Assembly (NCBI RefSeq): GCF_045689245.1
Contig: NZ_CP136865.1
Location: 1,860,001-1,924,000 of the forward strand
From: Congregibacter brevis
Lineage (GTDB): Bacteria > Pseudomonadota > Gammaproteobacteria > Pseudomonadales > Halieaceae
Direction of reading: 5' to 3'
Length of the DNA: 64,000 bases
Under the pieces are notes generated by a model, which made no database searches, was not told the origin of the DNA, and was given only the letters and a program-made list of their open reading frames with translations. Shown in pieces: positions 8,975 to 17,694 of the stretch (the first letter of the stretch is position 1; the number at the start of each line of letters is the position of its first letter). A program made the translations under genes and the position numbers.

Positions 8975-10906
8975 ATGCCAACCATCACTCTGCCTGATGG
9001 CAGTCAAAGAGTATTCGATAACGCCGTTACCGTAGCCGATGTGGCTGCGGACATTGGTCCGGGCCTCGCGAAAGCTGCATTAGCAGGGGTCGTTGATGGC
9101 CGAGAGGTCGACACAAGTTTCAGTATCAACGCCGATTCTGCGCTCGCCATTGTTACCGAGCGTGATGATGCGGGCGTGGAAATTATTCGTCACTCCACCG
9201 CACACCTTCTGGCGATGGCTGTGCAGAGCCTTTACCCGGGTACCCAGGTTACGATCGGTCCAGTAATCGAAGACGGTTTTTACTACGATTTTGCGGGTGA
9301 GCATCAGTTTACGCCCGACGATCTGCCGAAAATCGAAGAACGCATGGCTGCGATCGTCGCTGAAGACCTCAGCGTCGAGCGTATTGTCATGGATCGGGAC
9401 GCGGCGGCCGCTGAATTCGAAAAGATGGGCGAGAGCTACAAAGTCGAGATCATTCGCGATCTACCCGAAGGCGAAGAGATTTCTTTGTATCGCCAAGGCG
9501 ATTGGATGGACCTTTGTCGTGGCCCCCATGTTCCGAGCACGGGTAAGCTCGGTGCGTTCAAACTGACCAAGCTTGCTGGCGCTTACTGGCGTGGTGACTC
9601 CAACAACGAGATGCTGCAGCGCGTCTACGGCACAGCATGGGCTAATAAAAAGCAGCTCAAGCAGTATCTGCGTCGTATCGAAGAGGCCGAGAAGCGTGAC
9701 CATCGAAAGATCGGTAAAAAGCTGGATTTGTTCCACACCCAGGAAGAAGCACCGGGCATGGTTTTCTGGCACCCGCAGGGCTGGACTATCTACCAGGTGA
9801 TCGAGCAGTACATGCGCGAGCAGCAACGCGCGAACGGTTATCAAGAGATCAAAACGCCGCAGTTAGTCGACATGACGCTCTGGGAGAAGTCCGGTCACGC
9901 CGATAAATTCGGCGATGATATGTTTACGCTCAAGTCTGATGAGCGCGACGTTGCTGTAAAGCCGATGAATTGTCCGTGTCACGTACAGGTATTCAATCAA
10001 GGGCTACGCTCCTATCGCGATCTGCCTCTACGCCTTGCTGAGTTTGGTAGCTGTCACCGTAATGAGCCGTCTGGTTCCCTCCACGGGATCATGCGTGTGC
10101 GTGGTTTTACCCAGGATGATGGTCATATTTTTTGCACGGAAGAACAGATTCAGCCCGAAGTATCGACCTTTATTGATTTTCTTCATGCGGTTTACAAGGA
10201 TTTTGGTTTCGACGAAGTCATTTATCGTCTTTCGACTCGTCCTGCCAAGCGTGTCGGGACTGACGAAGATTGGGATCGTGCCGAGAAGGCACTGGCCGAC
10301 GCTTTGAACGCGCAGGGATTGGATTGGCAGGAGCTTCCAGGTGAGGGTGCTTTTTACGGTCCGAAGATTGAGTTCTCTCTCAAGGATTGCATCGGTCGTG
10401 TTTGGCAGATGGGCACCGTGCAGGTTGATTTTTCCATGCCCGGAAGGCTCGATGCGCAGTACGTTGCTGAGGATGGTTCTCGCAAAACGCCCGTCATGCT
10501 GCACCGCGCGATACTCGGTTCTTTCGAGCGATTCATCGGAATTCTCATCGAAAACTTCGAAGGTGCGTTTCCTGTTTGGTTGGCGCCAAAACAGGCCGTA
10601 GTACTCAATATCACTGAAAAGCAGGACGAATACGTGCGTTTTGTGGAAGATTCCTTGAAAAACAAGGGTTTTCGGGTTTTTTCGGACTTGAGAAACGAGA
10701 AAATCGGCTTTAAAATCCGCGAGCACACAATCCAGCGCGTTCCCTACCTAATCGTGGTGGGTGAAAAAGAAGTCGAAGCGAAGACAGTGGCCGTGAGGTC
10801 GCGTAGTGGTGAGGACCTCGGAACGATGTCCATTGAGGCATTCGCAGAAGTCCTCAACCGTGACGTGGCGCAACATGGCCGTGTTGCCGTCGGCGACACT
10901 TTGTAA
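8975..10906 (+). CDS. thrS: Threonyl-tRNA synthetase
   Basis: This class II synthetase charges tRNA-Thr and has the usual 643 residues. It has an N-terminal TGS domain (about 1-60), an editing domain with HSTAHLLAMA, and a catalytic core. The core contains the zinc site cysteine in MNCPCHVQVF, motif 2 (FGSCHRNEPSGSLHG) and motif 3 (MLHRAILGSFERFIG). The C-terminal anticodon-binding domain starts near VWLAPKQAVVL. The ATG is preceded by GAAGGAGA. It heads the conserved translation-factor cluster. No operator-like tRNA mimic was identified upstream. Confidence 0.98.
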   Translation: MPTITLPDGSQRVFDNAVTVADVAADIGPGLAKAALAGVVDGREVDTSFSINADSALAIVTERDDAGVEIIRHSTAHLLAMAVQSLYPGTQVTIGPVIEDGFYYDFAGEHQFTPDDLPKIEERMAAIVAEDLSVERIVMDRDAAAAEFEKMGESYKVEIIRDLPEGEEISLYRQGDWMDLCRGPHVPSTGKLGAFKLTKLAGAYWRGDSNNEMLQRVYGTAWANKKQLKQYLRRIEEAEKRDHRKIGKKLDLFHTQEEAPGMVFWHPQGWTIYQVIEQYMREQQRANGYQEIKTPQLVDMTLWEKSGHADKFGDDMFTLKSDERDVAVKPMNCPCHVQVFNQGLRSYRDLPLRLAEFGSCHRNEPSGSLHGIMRVRGFTQDDGHIFCTEEQIQPEVSTFIDFLHAVYKDFGFDEVIYRLSTRPAKRVGTDEDWDRAEKALADALNAQGLDWQELPGEGAFYGPKIEFSLKDCIGRVWQMGTVQVDFSMPGRLDAQYVAEDGSRKTPVMLHRAILGSFERFIGILIENFEGAFPVWLAPKQAVVLNITEKQDEYVRFVEDSLKNKGFRVFSDLRNEKIGFKIREHTIQRVPYLIVVGEKEVEAKTVAVRSRSGEDLGTMSIEAFAEVLNRDVAQHGRVAVGDTL

Positions 10907-10978
10907 GGCCGCTAAAGGCTCTTGGTGTAAAGACCGCTGTTTAAACGGCTAAAGTCTTTTGCGCAGGATTGATATAAG

Positions 10979-10994
10979 GCTCCCAAAAGGGAGC
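10979..10994 (+). promoter_or_regulatory. Stem-loop just upstream of infC ribosome site
   Basis: A perfect six-pair hairpin (GCTCCC, loop AAAA, GGGAGC) ends seven bases before the TTGGAG ribosome site of infC. There is no T run, so it is not a standard terminator. It may influence loading at the unusual AUC start; this role is inferred. Confidence 0.45.
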
Positions 10995-11013
10995 GCAAAA
11001 TTGGAGAACAGCG

Positions 11014-11550
11014 ATCAGTAAAGATAGCGGTAAGGGCAAAAGATCCCTTATCAATGACGAAATAGTCGCGGATAAGGTCCGTTTGGTGGGTGCAGAAGGC
11101 GAGCAGGTGGGTATTGTCCCTCTAGCCGAGGCACGGGCTGCTGCTGAAGCAGCTGGCATGGACCTTGTACTGATTGCGGATCAGTCGGACCCCATGGTGT
11201 GTAAAGTCATGGATTACGGCAAGCACATCTTCGAGGCGAAGAAACAGAAAAACGCCCAGAAGAAAAAGCAAAAGCGTACGCAGCTTAAAGAAATGAAGTT
11301 TCGTCCAGGGACGGAGGAAGGAGACTACCAGGTAAAACTACGCAACCTGGTGCGTTTTCTCGAGAACGGGGATAAGGCCAAAGTCACGCTGCGGTTTCGC
11401 GGTCGTGAGATGGCTCACCAAGAGATAGGCATGGAGCTACTCAAGCGAGTAGAAGCTGATCTTGCGGAACTTGGCGGTGTCGAGCAGTTTCCGAAAATGG
11501 AAGGCCGGCAGATGACCATGGTTATTGCCCCGAAAAAGAAGAATGGCTAG
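11014..11550 (+). CDS. infC: Translation initiation factor IF-3, with AUC start codon
   Basis: IF-3 binds the 30S subunit, prevents premature 50S joining and rejects non-canonical start codons. The frame runs upstream of any ATG/GTG/TTG that would leave a full N-terminal domain: SLINDEIVADKVRLVG, conserved in IF-3, is encoded from 11044. An ATC at 11014 lies seven bases after TTGGAG and yields 178 residues, close to the E. coli length. infC genes are known for rare AUU/AUC/AUA starts that let IF-3 repress its own translation, so ATC is the best call. The linker (EAKKQKNAQKKKQKRTQ) and C-terminal domain are intact. Confidence 0.93.
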   Translation: MSKDSGKGKRSLINDEIVADKVRLVGAEGEQVGIVPLAEARAAAEAAGMDLVLIADQSDPMVCKVMDYGKHIFEAKKQKNAQKKKQKRTQLKEMKFRPGTEEGDYQVKLRNLVRFLENGDKAKVTLRFRGREMAHQEIGMELLKRVEADLAELGGVEQFPKMEGRQMTMVIAPKKKNG

Positions 11551-11664
11551 AGGCCCGTGAATGCCCTAAGCCATTTAATTTGATGTGAGTTCCAGCTGTT
11601 TATTCGCGGGAAGCCCCACAAGGGAGTCGTTGAATAAGGTTGGACCCAATGCGGAGTACAAGTA
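11551..11664 (+). promoter_or_regulatory. Leader between infC and rpmI, candidate L20 control region
   Basis: In other gammaproteobacteria ribosomal protein L20 represses rpmI-rplT through a structured leader in this interval. The 114 bases here contain small inverted repeats, including TTATTC near 11599 and GAATAA near 11631 enclosing CCC/GGG pairs. A specific L20 pseudoknot could not be shown by eye. Confidence 0.3.
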
Positions 11665-11859
11665 ATGCCTAAAGCAAAAATTCACAGCGGAGCGGCTAAA
11701 CGCTTCAAAAAAACAGCAGGCGGCTATAAGCGCAAGAGTGCGCATAAGAGCCATATCCTGACCAAGATGACCACTAAGCGTAAGCGCCAGCTGCGTGGAA
11801 CTTCAATGATCCATGACAGTGACAAAGTGCTGATCGACCGCATGTTGCGGGCGCGCTAA
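11665..11859 (+). CDS. rpmI: 50S ribosomal protein L35
   Basis: Sixty-four residues, very basic, beginning with MPKAKIHSGAAKRFKKTAGG, the family signature for L35. It lies between infC and rplT as in most bacteria and is 26 bases from rplT, so the two are cotranslated from one transcript. Confidence 0.98.
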   Translation: MPKAKIHSGAAKRFKKTAGGYKRKSAHKSHILTKMTTKRKRQLRGTSMIHDSDKVLIDRMLRAR

Positions 11860-11885
11860 GCGTTTATTAAGGACAGGAGAATACT

Positions 11886-12245
11886 ATGCCTCGCGTAAAA
11901 CGTGGTGTCGTCGCGCATCGTCGACACAAGAAAATTCTGAAGCAAGCCAAAGGTTATTACGGAGCACGCTCACGCGTCTTTCGCGTAGCCAAGCAGGCAG
12001 TTACGAAAGCGGGTCAATACGCTTACCGTGACCGTCGTCAGCGCAAGCGTCAGTTCCGTGCATTGTGGATCACGCGTATTAACGCCCAATCCCGTGCTAA
12101 TGGTTTGACTTACAGCAAGCTTATCAATGGCCTTAAAAGAGCCAACATTGGTTTGGATCGTCGAGTACTTGCGGATCTCGCAGTACATGACAAGCCAGCC
12201 TTTGCAGCAGTCGTGGAGCAAGCCAAAGCAGCTCTCGCTGCCTAA
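11886..12245 (+). CDS. rplT: 50S ribosomal protein L20
   Basis: L20 is an early 23S rRNA-binding assembly protein and the autoregulator of the rpmI-rplT transcript in E. coli. The 119 residues begin MPRVKRGVVAHRRHKKILK and contain the conserved basic stretch YRDRRQRKRQFRALWI. The ATG is preceded by GGACAGGAGA. A strong terminator follows about 60 bases after the stop. Confidence 0.98.
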   Translation: MPRVKRGVVAHRRHKKILKQAKGYYGARSRVFRVAKQAVTKAGQYAYRDRRQRKRQFRALWITRINAQSRANGLTYSKLINGLKRANIGLDRRVLADLAVHDKPAFAAVVEQAKAALAA

Positions 12246-12302
12246 GCCCCTGGCTGGATATATCCCGCCGCGAAAGCGGTAGGGCTTGCAACACGAAAAA
12301 TC

Positions 12303-12335
12303 AAAGGGAAAGGGCCCAGCCTTTTCCCTTTTTTT
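12303..12335 (+). terminator. Rho-independent terminator after rplT
   Basis: AAAGGGAAAGG and CCTTTTCCCTTT form a stem around GCCCAG and continue into a run of T. It separates the infC-rpmI-rplT unit from pheST. A smaller GAAA-tetraloop hairpin (12264-12284) lies just before it. No phenylalanine-rich leader peptide was found, so pheM-type attenuation is not supported. Confidence 0.85.
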
Positions 12336-12402
12336 GTGGCCTTTTCTTTAGGCCTTATATGAGTCGTCTTACGAAAAGCGGTCTTACGGGTAACAGTTGA
12401 AC

Positions 12403-13416
12403 ATGGAAAATCTCGAGAAACTTGCCGATGAGGCTCGCCAGGCGATCAATGCCGCACCTGATGTGCCGGCGCTGGAAGCGGCCCGGGTCGATTATTTGGG
12501 CAAGAAGGGCGCGCTTACGGCGCTCCTCAAAGGCTTGTCTTCACTCTCCGCCGAAGAGAGGCCTGCGGCCGGTGCTCAGATAAATGTTGTTAAGCAAGAA
12601 ATGCAGGCTTTGATCGGAGAGCGCAAGGCAGCGCTGGAAGACGCGGCCATTAGCGCGCGCCTTGCTAGCGAGTCTATCGACGTCACCCTTCCGGGGCGCT
12701 CTGTGGGTGGTGGTCGAATACACCCGATTAGTCGAACGATTGAGCGGATCGAAGAGTTCTTCGGTTCTGCGGGTTTCTCCGTCGCTGACGGTCCCGAAAT
12801 TGAGCAGGACTACTACAACTTTGAGGCTTTGAATTTTCCGCCCCACCATCCAGCTCGAGCTGAGCACGATACATTTTTTGTTGATCCGACAACGGTGCTA
12901 CGCACGCATACGTCGCCTGTGCAGGTCCGCGTTATGGAGAATAACGAGCCACCTCTTAGGATTATTTGCCCGGGGCGGGTTTACCGTTGTGATTCGGATC
13001 TAACCCACACGCCGATGTTTCACCAGGTTGAGGGTTTGTTGGTTGACGAGCATTCGAGCCTTGCGGATCTCAAGGGTCTCATCGAGCAGTTTTTGCAGGT
13101 CTTTTTCGAGAAAGAATTCGCCGTGCGGTTTCGTCCGTCCTACTTTCCTTTCGTAGAGCCTGGCGCGGAAGTTGATATTCAGTGCGTGCATTGCGGTGGA
13201 GATGGCTGCCGTGTTTGTAGTCATACCGGGTGGCTTGAGGTTATGGGCTGCGGAATGGTGCACCCCCGCGTATTCGAAATGGCAGGGATCGATCCTGAGC
13301 GCTATTCGGGCTTCGCCTTTGGTATGGGTGTCGAGCGTCTGGCAATGCTTCGTTATGGCGTGAATGACTTACGTCTCTTCTTCGAGAACGACTTGCGCTT
13401 TCTTGCGCAATTTTGA
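12403..13416 (+). CDS. pheS: Phenylalanyl-tRNA synthetase alpha subunit
   Basis: The catalytic alpha subunit pairs with PheT as a heterotetramer to charge tRNA-Phe. ATG 12403 is preferred over the in-frame TTG two codons earlier, because MENLEKLADEA matches the usual start; 337 residues result. An N-terminal coiled coil (residues about 1-90) binds tRNA. The class II core follows with HPISRTIERIEEFFGSAGF, motif 2 (CPGRVYRCDSDLTHTPMFHQ) and motif 3 (AFGMGVERLAMLRYG). It is 48 bases upstream of pheT, which has its own strong ribosome site. Confidence 0.97.
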   Translation: MENLEKLADEARQAINAAPDVPALEAARVDYLGKKGALTALLKGLSSLSAEERPAAGAQINVVKQEMQALIGERKAALEDAAISARLASESIDVTLPGRSVGGGRIHPISRTIERIEEFFGSAGFSVADGPEIEQDYYNFEALNFPPHHPARAEHDTFFVDPTTVLRTHTSPVQVRVMENNEPPLRIICPGRVYRCDSDLTHTPMFHQVEGLLVDEHSSLADLKGLIEQFLQVFFEKEFAVRFRPSYFPFVEPGAEVDIQCVHCGGDGCRVCSHTGWLEVMGCGMVHPRVFEMAGIDPERYSGFAFGMGVERLAMLRYGVNDLRLFFENDLRFLAQF

Positions 13417-13464
13417 TGCGACCCGACGTGCACGGCACTGTGTTGGTCAATAAGGAGTTAACAG

Positions 13465-15843
13465 GTGAAATTTAGCGAGCAATGGCTGCGAGAGTGGGTG
13501 AGCCCCGCTCTAAGTACTGAAGCCCTCGGACACCAAATCACTATGGCAGGTCTCGAAGTCGACGCTATCGAGCCGGCGGCGGGCCCTTTTACAGGTGTGA
13601 TCGTCGCTGAGATAACGGAGGCCGTTCAGCATCCTGATGCCGATAAGCTGCGCGTATGCACCGTAGATGCGGGGAATGGCGCGACGGTGCAGATTGTCTG
13701 TGGTGCGCCTAATGCACGCAAAGGTTTGAAAACCCCACTGGCAGTTGTGGGGGCGTTGCTTCCTGGTGACTTTGCGATTAAGGCTGCAAAGCTCCGAGGT
13801 GTTGAGTCCCAGGGAATGCTTTGCGCCGCATCGGAGCTGGGTTTGTCCGAAGAAAAAGACGGGATTCTAGAGCTGCCAAGTGACGCACCGGTGGGCACTA
13901 ACTTGCGCGACTACCTCAAGCTCGATGACGTCAGTATCGAGATTGGGCTTACCCCCAATCGCTCCGACTGCCTAGGCATTGCGGGTATTGCTCGAGAGGT
14001 TGGACTCCTCAACGATCTAACGGTTTGCGCTCCTCCGGAGAATGTTCAACCGATCACCACTGAAGAGGCCGTAAGCGTCGACTTACGTGCTGCGGATCGC
14101 TGCCCTCGATACCTGTGTCGCGTCATCGATGGGGTAGATCTTAGTCGCCCAACGCCGATCTGGATGCAGGAGAAGCTGCGTCGTTGTGGCGTTCGAAGTA
14201 TCGATGCGGCAGTAGATGTTACGAACTACCTTCTTATTGAGTTTGGCCAACCTATGCATGCCTTTGATCTGGATAAGATCAACGGTGGCATTATTGTGCG
14301 TGAGGCAACTCCCGGTGAATCGCTGGCTTTACTGAATGACCAGGAGGTCACTTTGGGAGAGGGGAACTTGGTCATCGCCGATCATAAGAGTCCCCTCGCT
14401 TTTGCGGGAATCATGGGCGGCGCAGGATCTGCGGTAGGTGAAAACACCACGCGTATTCTTCTCGAGTCGGCGTTCTTCGCTCCTGTTCCTCTTAGCGGTC
14501 AGGCACGATCTTTTGGATTACATACAGACTCCTCTCATCGCTTTGAGCGCGGTGTTGATTTTCAACTGCAGCGCCGCGCAATGGAGCGTGCAACGGAGTT
14601 GTTGCTGGAGATTGTAGGCGGAGCAGCAGGCCCGATTACCGAGGCTGTATCAGAGGAAAATTTGCCGGCGCCGGCCCCGATTCACTTACGTGCTGCGCGC
14701 ATTGAGCGCCTCTTGGGCCTTGTTATTGATAGCGAAACCGTAGAGCGTATTCTTCGCGGTGTTGGGCTTAACGTGTCAACGGTTGAAGACGGCTGGGAAT
14801 GTACGGTTCCGAGTTGGCGGTTTGATTTGCGTATCGAAGCTGATCTGCTCGAAGAGTTGGCTCGGGTGTACGGATACAACAATCTTCCCGTTACCCGTAT
14901 CCGAGCGGATGTCGTCCTTCCTTCGATTCCTGAAGAGAAAGTCAGAATACAGCAGCTGCGACGAGCCTTGGTTGCGCGCGATTATTACGAAGCGATTTGT
15001 TATAGCTTTGTGGATGCGGGAATTCAAATGCAGCTCGATCCAGACGTGGACCCCGTGGTGCTCAATAATCCGATTTCCCCTGAGCACGCAGTGATGCGTA
15101 GCAGCTTACTCGCTGGTCTGCTGCGATCGGCGGAGCACAATGTAAAACGTCAGCAGCCTCGTGTTCGCTTGTTCGAGACAGGGCTTCGTTTTGTACCCGG
15201 TGCTGAAGGCCTCAGTCAAAGACCGGGACTGGCTATGCTCGTTACGGGGTCTTTGAGCGCCGAAAGCTGGGCCGAGCCTGGACGCAATGCTGACTTCTAC
15301 GATCTCAAGGGAGACATCGAGGCGCTGCTGGAATTGACCGGCGACGTGTCTTCGTTCCGTTTTGAGGCGGGGGAACGCAGTGCACTGCATCCAGGGCAAA
15401 CCGCTTGGCTCAAGCGCGGTGAGCATACCGTCGGTTACATAGGTGTGCTGCATCCCACCGTGCAAAAGGATCTGGACTTTGATCTCCCTGTCGTCGTGGC
15501 GGAATTGGATTTGGAGTTGCTGTGTTCGGCGACTGTTCCCGCGTTCTCACCGGTTTCTCGTTTTCCGGCTTTGCGTCGCGATATTGCAGTTATCGTGGAT
15601 AAGACTGTGGTCGCTGGTGATCTTCTAGCCAATGTTCGCGCCAATGCAGGCGTTTACCTTCAAGACTTAACGCTCTTTGATGTGTATGAGGGCAAAGGTA
15701 TTGATCCTGCTCGCAAAAGTGTCGCTCTGGGTTTGACTTTTCAGGATCATTCACGCACCCTTGATGATAATGAAGTCAACACATGTATTCAGCAAGTTGT
15801 TGATTCGCTGAAAGAAAACTACAAAGCGGAGCTTCGTGGTTAG
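13465..15843 (+). CDS. pheT: Phenylalanyl-tRNA synthetase beta subunit
   Basis: The 792-residue beta subunit supplies editing and tRNA recognition. The GTG start follows TAAGGAG at a good distance. Domain order is standard: an EMAP/OB-type tRNA-binding domain (about 40-150), the B3/B4 editing domain (about 205-380), B5 (about 400-475), the catalytic-like core (about 490-690) and a C-terminal anticodon-binding ferredoxin-like domain (about 698-791, starting FSPVSRFPALRRDIAVI). It precedes ihfA, as in E. coli. Confidence 0.98.
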   Translation: MKFSEQWLREWVSPALSTEALGHQITMAGLEVDAIEPAAGPFTGVIVAEITEAVQHPDADKLRVCTVDAGNGATVQIVCGAPNARKGLKTPLAVVGALLPGDFAIKAAKLRGVESQGMLCAASELGLSEEKDGILELPSDAPVGTNLRDYLKLDDVSIEIGLTPNRSDCLGIAGIAREVGLLNDLTVCAPPENVQPITTEEAVSVDLRAADRCPRYLCRVIDGVDLSRPTPIWMQEKLRRCGVRSIDAAVDVTNYLLIEFGQPMHAFDLDKINGGIIVREATPGESLALLNDQEVTLGEGNLVIADHKSPLAFAGIMGGAGSAVGENTTRILLESAFFAPVPLSGQARSFGLHTDSSHRFERGVDFQLQRRAMERATELLLEIVGGAAGPITEAVSEENLPAPAPIHLRAARIERLLGLVIDSETVERILRGVGLNVSTVEDGWECTVPSWRFDLRIEADLLEELARVYGYNNLPVTRIRADVVLPSIPEEKVRIQQLRRALVARDYYEAICYSFVDAGIQMQLDPDVDPVVLNNPISPEHAVMRSSLLAGLLRSAEHNVKRQQPRVRLFETGLRFVPGAEGLSQRPGLAMLVTGSLSAESWAEPGRNADFYDLKGDIEALLELTGDVSSFRFEAGERSALHPGQTAWLKRGEHTVGYIGVLHPTVQKDLDFDLPVVVAELDLELLCSATVPAFSPVSRFPALRRDIAVIVDKTVVAGDLLANVRANAGVYLQDLTLFDVYEGKGIDPARKSVALGLTFQDHSRTLDDNEVNTCIQQVVDSLKENYKAELRG

Positions 15844-15909
15844 TCCTTGGACTAATCTTCGCACTGAGAGGCGAAGCCTGCAGTAAAGGTCTTACCGGGA
15901 CGGTTGAAT

Positions 15910-16215
15910 ATGAGCGCACTGACCAAGTCCGAAATGGCAGAGCGGTTGTTTGAAGAACTCGGGCTTAACAAGCGCGAGGCCAAAGAAATAGTCGAGCTGT
16001 TTTTTGAAGAGATTCGAGTTTGCCTCGAGAATAACGAGCAGGTGAAACTCTCGGGTTTTGGCAACTTTGATTTGCGTGACAAAAACCAGCGCCCAGGACG
16101 TAACCCAAAAACGGGAGAGGAAATTCCGATTTCTGCCCGCAGAGTGGTAACCTTCAGGCCAGGGCAAAAGCTCAAGGCCAGAGTAGAAGAATATGCTGGA
16201 ACCGAGTCACAATAA
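15910..16215 (+). CDS. ihfA: Integration host factor subunit alpha
   Basis: IHF bends DNA sharply at specific sites and supports recombination, replication and transcription. The 101-residue product from ATG 15910 (MSALTKSEMAERLF) has the HU/IHF fold. The DNA-binding arm includes GRNPKTGEEIPISARRVVTF, with the intercalating proline context (RNPKTG). The in-frame TTG two codons upstream is less likely. Its end overlaps the next gene by 23 bases, so the two are translationally linked. The pheST-ihfA arrangement suggests cotranscription with the synthetase genes. Confidence 0.97.
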   Translation: MSALTKSEMAERLFEELGLNKREAKEIVELFFEEIRVCLENNEQVKLSGFGNFDLRDKNQRPGRNPKTGEEIPISARRVVTFRPGQKLKARVEEYAGTESQ

Positions 16216-16558
16216 CGAACTCCCCGCGATACCGGGCAAACGCTACTTCACCATCGGTGAAGTCAGTGAGCTCTGCGCAGTAAAGCCCCATGTTTTGCGA
16301 TATTGGGAGCAGGAGTTTCCTCAGTTAAAGCCGGTTAAGCGTCGCGGAAATCGCCGCTATTACCAGCGTGAAGACGTGCTGACTATTCGTCAGATTCGTA
16401 CGCTGCTCTACGATGATGGCTACACCATAGGCGGCGCTCGTCAGCGTATGACCGACGAGAAGGCTAAGGGTGTACACCCCACGCACATTGACGCGGTGAT
16501 TCAAGAAACTATTGATGACCTGGAAGAATTGCTGGAGTTGTTGAAACCCGGCAGATAA
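16193..16558 (+). CDS. MerR-family regulator downstream of ihfA
   Basis: A 121-residue DNA-binding protein with an N-terminal winged helix (KRYFTIGEVSELCAVKPHVLRYWE, then the wing RRGNRRYYQREDV). A short C-terminal helix rich in Glu and Leu (IDDLEELLELLKPGR) suits dimerisation. The effector domain of metal- or drug-sensing MerR proteins is absent, and there are no clustered cysteines. A gene of this type follows ihfA in Pseudomonas and relatives, so the placement is conserved. Its targets are unknown from the sequence. Confidence 0.88.
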   Translation: MLEPSHNNELPAIPGKRYFTIGEVSELCAVKPHVLRYWEQEFPQLKPVKRRGNRRYYQREDVLTIRQIRTLLYDDGYTIGGARQRMTDEKAKGVHPTHIDAVIQETIDDLEELLELLKPGR

Positions 16559-16590
16559 GTAGTCTCAGGGTTAATAACATTTGAAGTTAT

Positions 16591-16640
16591 CAATCGTTAC
16601 TACCAATCGTTACTGCCAATCATTGTCACCAACAATTACT
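16591..16640 (+). repeat. Degenerating 13-bp tandem repeats upstream of tRNA-Pro
   Basis: Units start at 16591 (CAATCGTTACTAC), 16604 (CAATCGTTACTGC), 16617 (CAATCATTGTCAC) and, weaker, 16630 (CAACAATTACTTG). The third unit contains the -35 box of the tRNA-Pro promoter, so the array lies where an upstream activator would bind. Confidence 0.7.
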
Positions 16641-16650
16641 TGCGTATAAT
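16623..16650 (+). promoter_or_regulatory. Promoter of tRNA-Pro
   Basis: TTGTCA (16623-16628), a 16-base spacer and a perfect TATAAT (16645-16650) are followed by a GC-rich discriminator, typical of stable-RNA promoters. Confidence 0.8.
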
Positions 16651-16700
16651 GCCGCCTCGGCCAAGCGCGAGCTCTCGCGAATTGTCCAAGATCTACCACT

Positions 16701-16777
16701 CGGGGCGTAGCGCAGCCTGGTAGCGCACCACACTGGGGGTGTGGTGGTCGCAGGTTCAAATCCTGCCGTCCCGACCA
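16701..16777 (+). tRNA. tRNA-Pro (anticodon GGG)
   Basis: A 77-base cloverleaf with encoded CCA. The acceptor stem pairs CGGGGCG with CGTCCCG; the anticodon stem CCACA/TGTGG encloses CTGGGGG, giving anticodon GGG; the T loop is TTCAAAT. A tRNA-Pro after ihfA and the MerR gene is also found in Pseudomonas. Confidence 0.98.
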
Positions 16778-16863
16778 ATTCTTACTTTATCGCCTCCTTG
16801 CCTTGTAAGTGATTAGTCATGGGTACTAACCTGACGTCTCCCTAGCACGTAAGGCACTTGATC

Positions 16864-17613
16864 ATGGCATCCGCTCGCAAAGTTTCTACTATCGCACTGC
16901 TTGTGCTCGTCCTGATAGGCGGCGCAGTTTTTTATCTTGCATCAAACCTTAATGGCATCGTAGCGGGCGTTATCGAATCCCAAGGATCCAGGGTGCTCGG
17001 CACATCGGTAAAAGTCAGCGGAGTCGACATCCGGCTTACAGAGGCGGCGGCCGGCCTGTCTGGATTAAGCATTGAAAACCCCGAAGGTTTCCCGGGCAAC
17101 GCCATGGAGCTCGGTGGCTTTGCCATCGATTTAGATGCCTCGACGCTTACCAGTGAAACTGTCGTAATCAACAAAGTTATAGTTGATGGAGCAAGAATCA
17201 ATGTCATTCAGGAAGCGAGCGGCAGTAATTTGCAGGCGCTGCTCAACAACATAGAGACGGGGCCTGCTGAAGAGACATCCCCCGAAGAAGAGTCGGTTGG
17301 CGACGCTAGTACGACGAAAGTCATCATTAATGAGTTTACGTTAAGCGGCGCTAGCGCTTCAGTGTCGATCCCCGAGCTAAACGAGACTCGCGAAGTTTCG
17401 CTTCCGCCAATCGTAGTTAGCGATGTAGGAAGAGCTACTAACGGCGCTACAGCGGCGCAGGTAGCTACGCAAATACTCAAGCCCGTCATCGAGAAAGTGA
17501 TAGCGACTGCTCTTACCGACTCAATCAAGGAGCGTGCGAGCGAAAAAATAAACGACACTGTAGGCGGTTTTCTCAAAGGTTTGAGTGGCGATGGTAAAAA
17601 AGGTTCGCGTTAG
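16864..17613 (+). CDS. AsmA-like membrane-anchored periplasmic protein
   Basis: The 249-residue product has one N-terminal membrane segment (about residues 8-26) and then a periplasmic part. The order GSRVLGTSVKVSGVDIRL, then a glycine/leucine-rich strand region and LSGLSIENPEGFPG, matches the start of AsmA/YhdP-like proteins, which are linked to lipid movement between membranes. It is far shorter than AsmA itself. The C-terminal third contains an acidic low-complexity segment (TGPAEETSPEEESVGD) and a helical, alanine-rich tail. ATG 16864 is preferred to the TTG two codons earlier. It is transcribed alone. Confidence 0.6.
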   Translation: MASARKVSTIALLVLVLIGGAVFYLASNLNGIVAGVIESQGSRVLGTSVKVSGVDIRLTEAAAGLSGLSIENPEGFPGNAMELGGFAIDLDASTLTSETVVINKVIVDGARINVIQEASGSNLQALLNNIETGPAEETSPEEESVGDASTTKVIINEFTLSGASASVSIPELNETREVSLPPIVVSDVGRATNGATAAQVATQILKPVIEKVIATALTDSIKERASEKINDTVGGFLKGLSGDGKKGSR

Positions 17614-17694
17614 TGATCGAGGGCACCGGGTCTTTCCGGAGCCCACTTCCTAATCTATGCGCTTAGTCACAGTGCTACACATGAGTTCCAGTCG

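Noticed and set aside
12359..12400. 13-codon frame before pheS as a pheM-type leader
   Set aside because: It has no phenylalanine codons and lies after, not before, the terminator.
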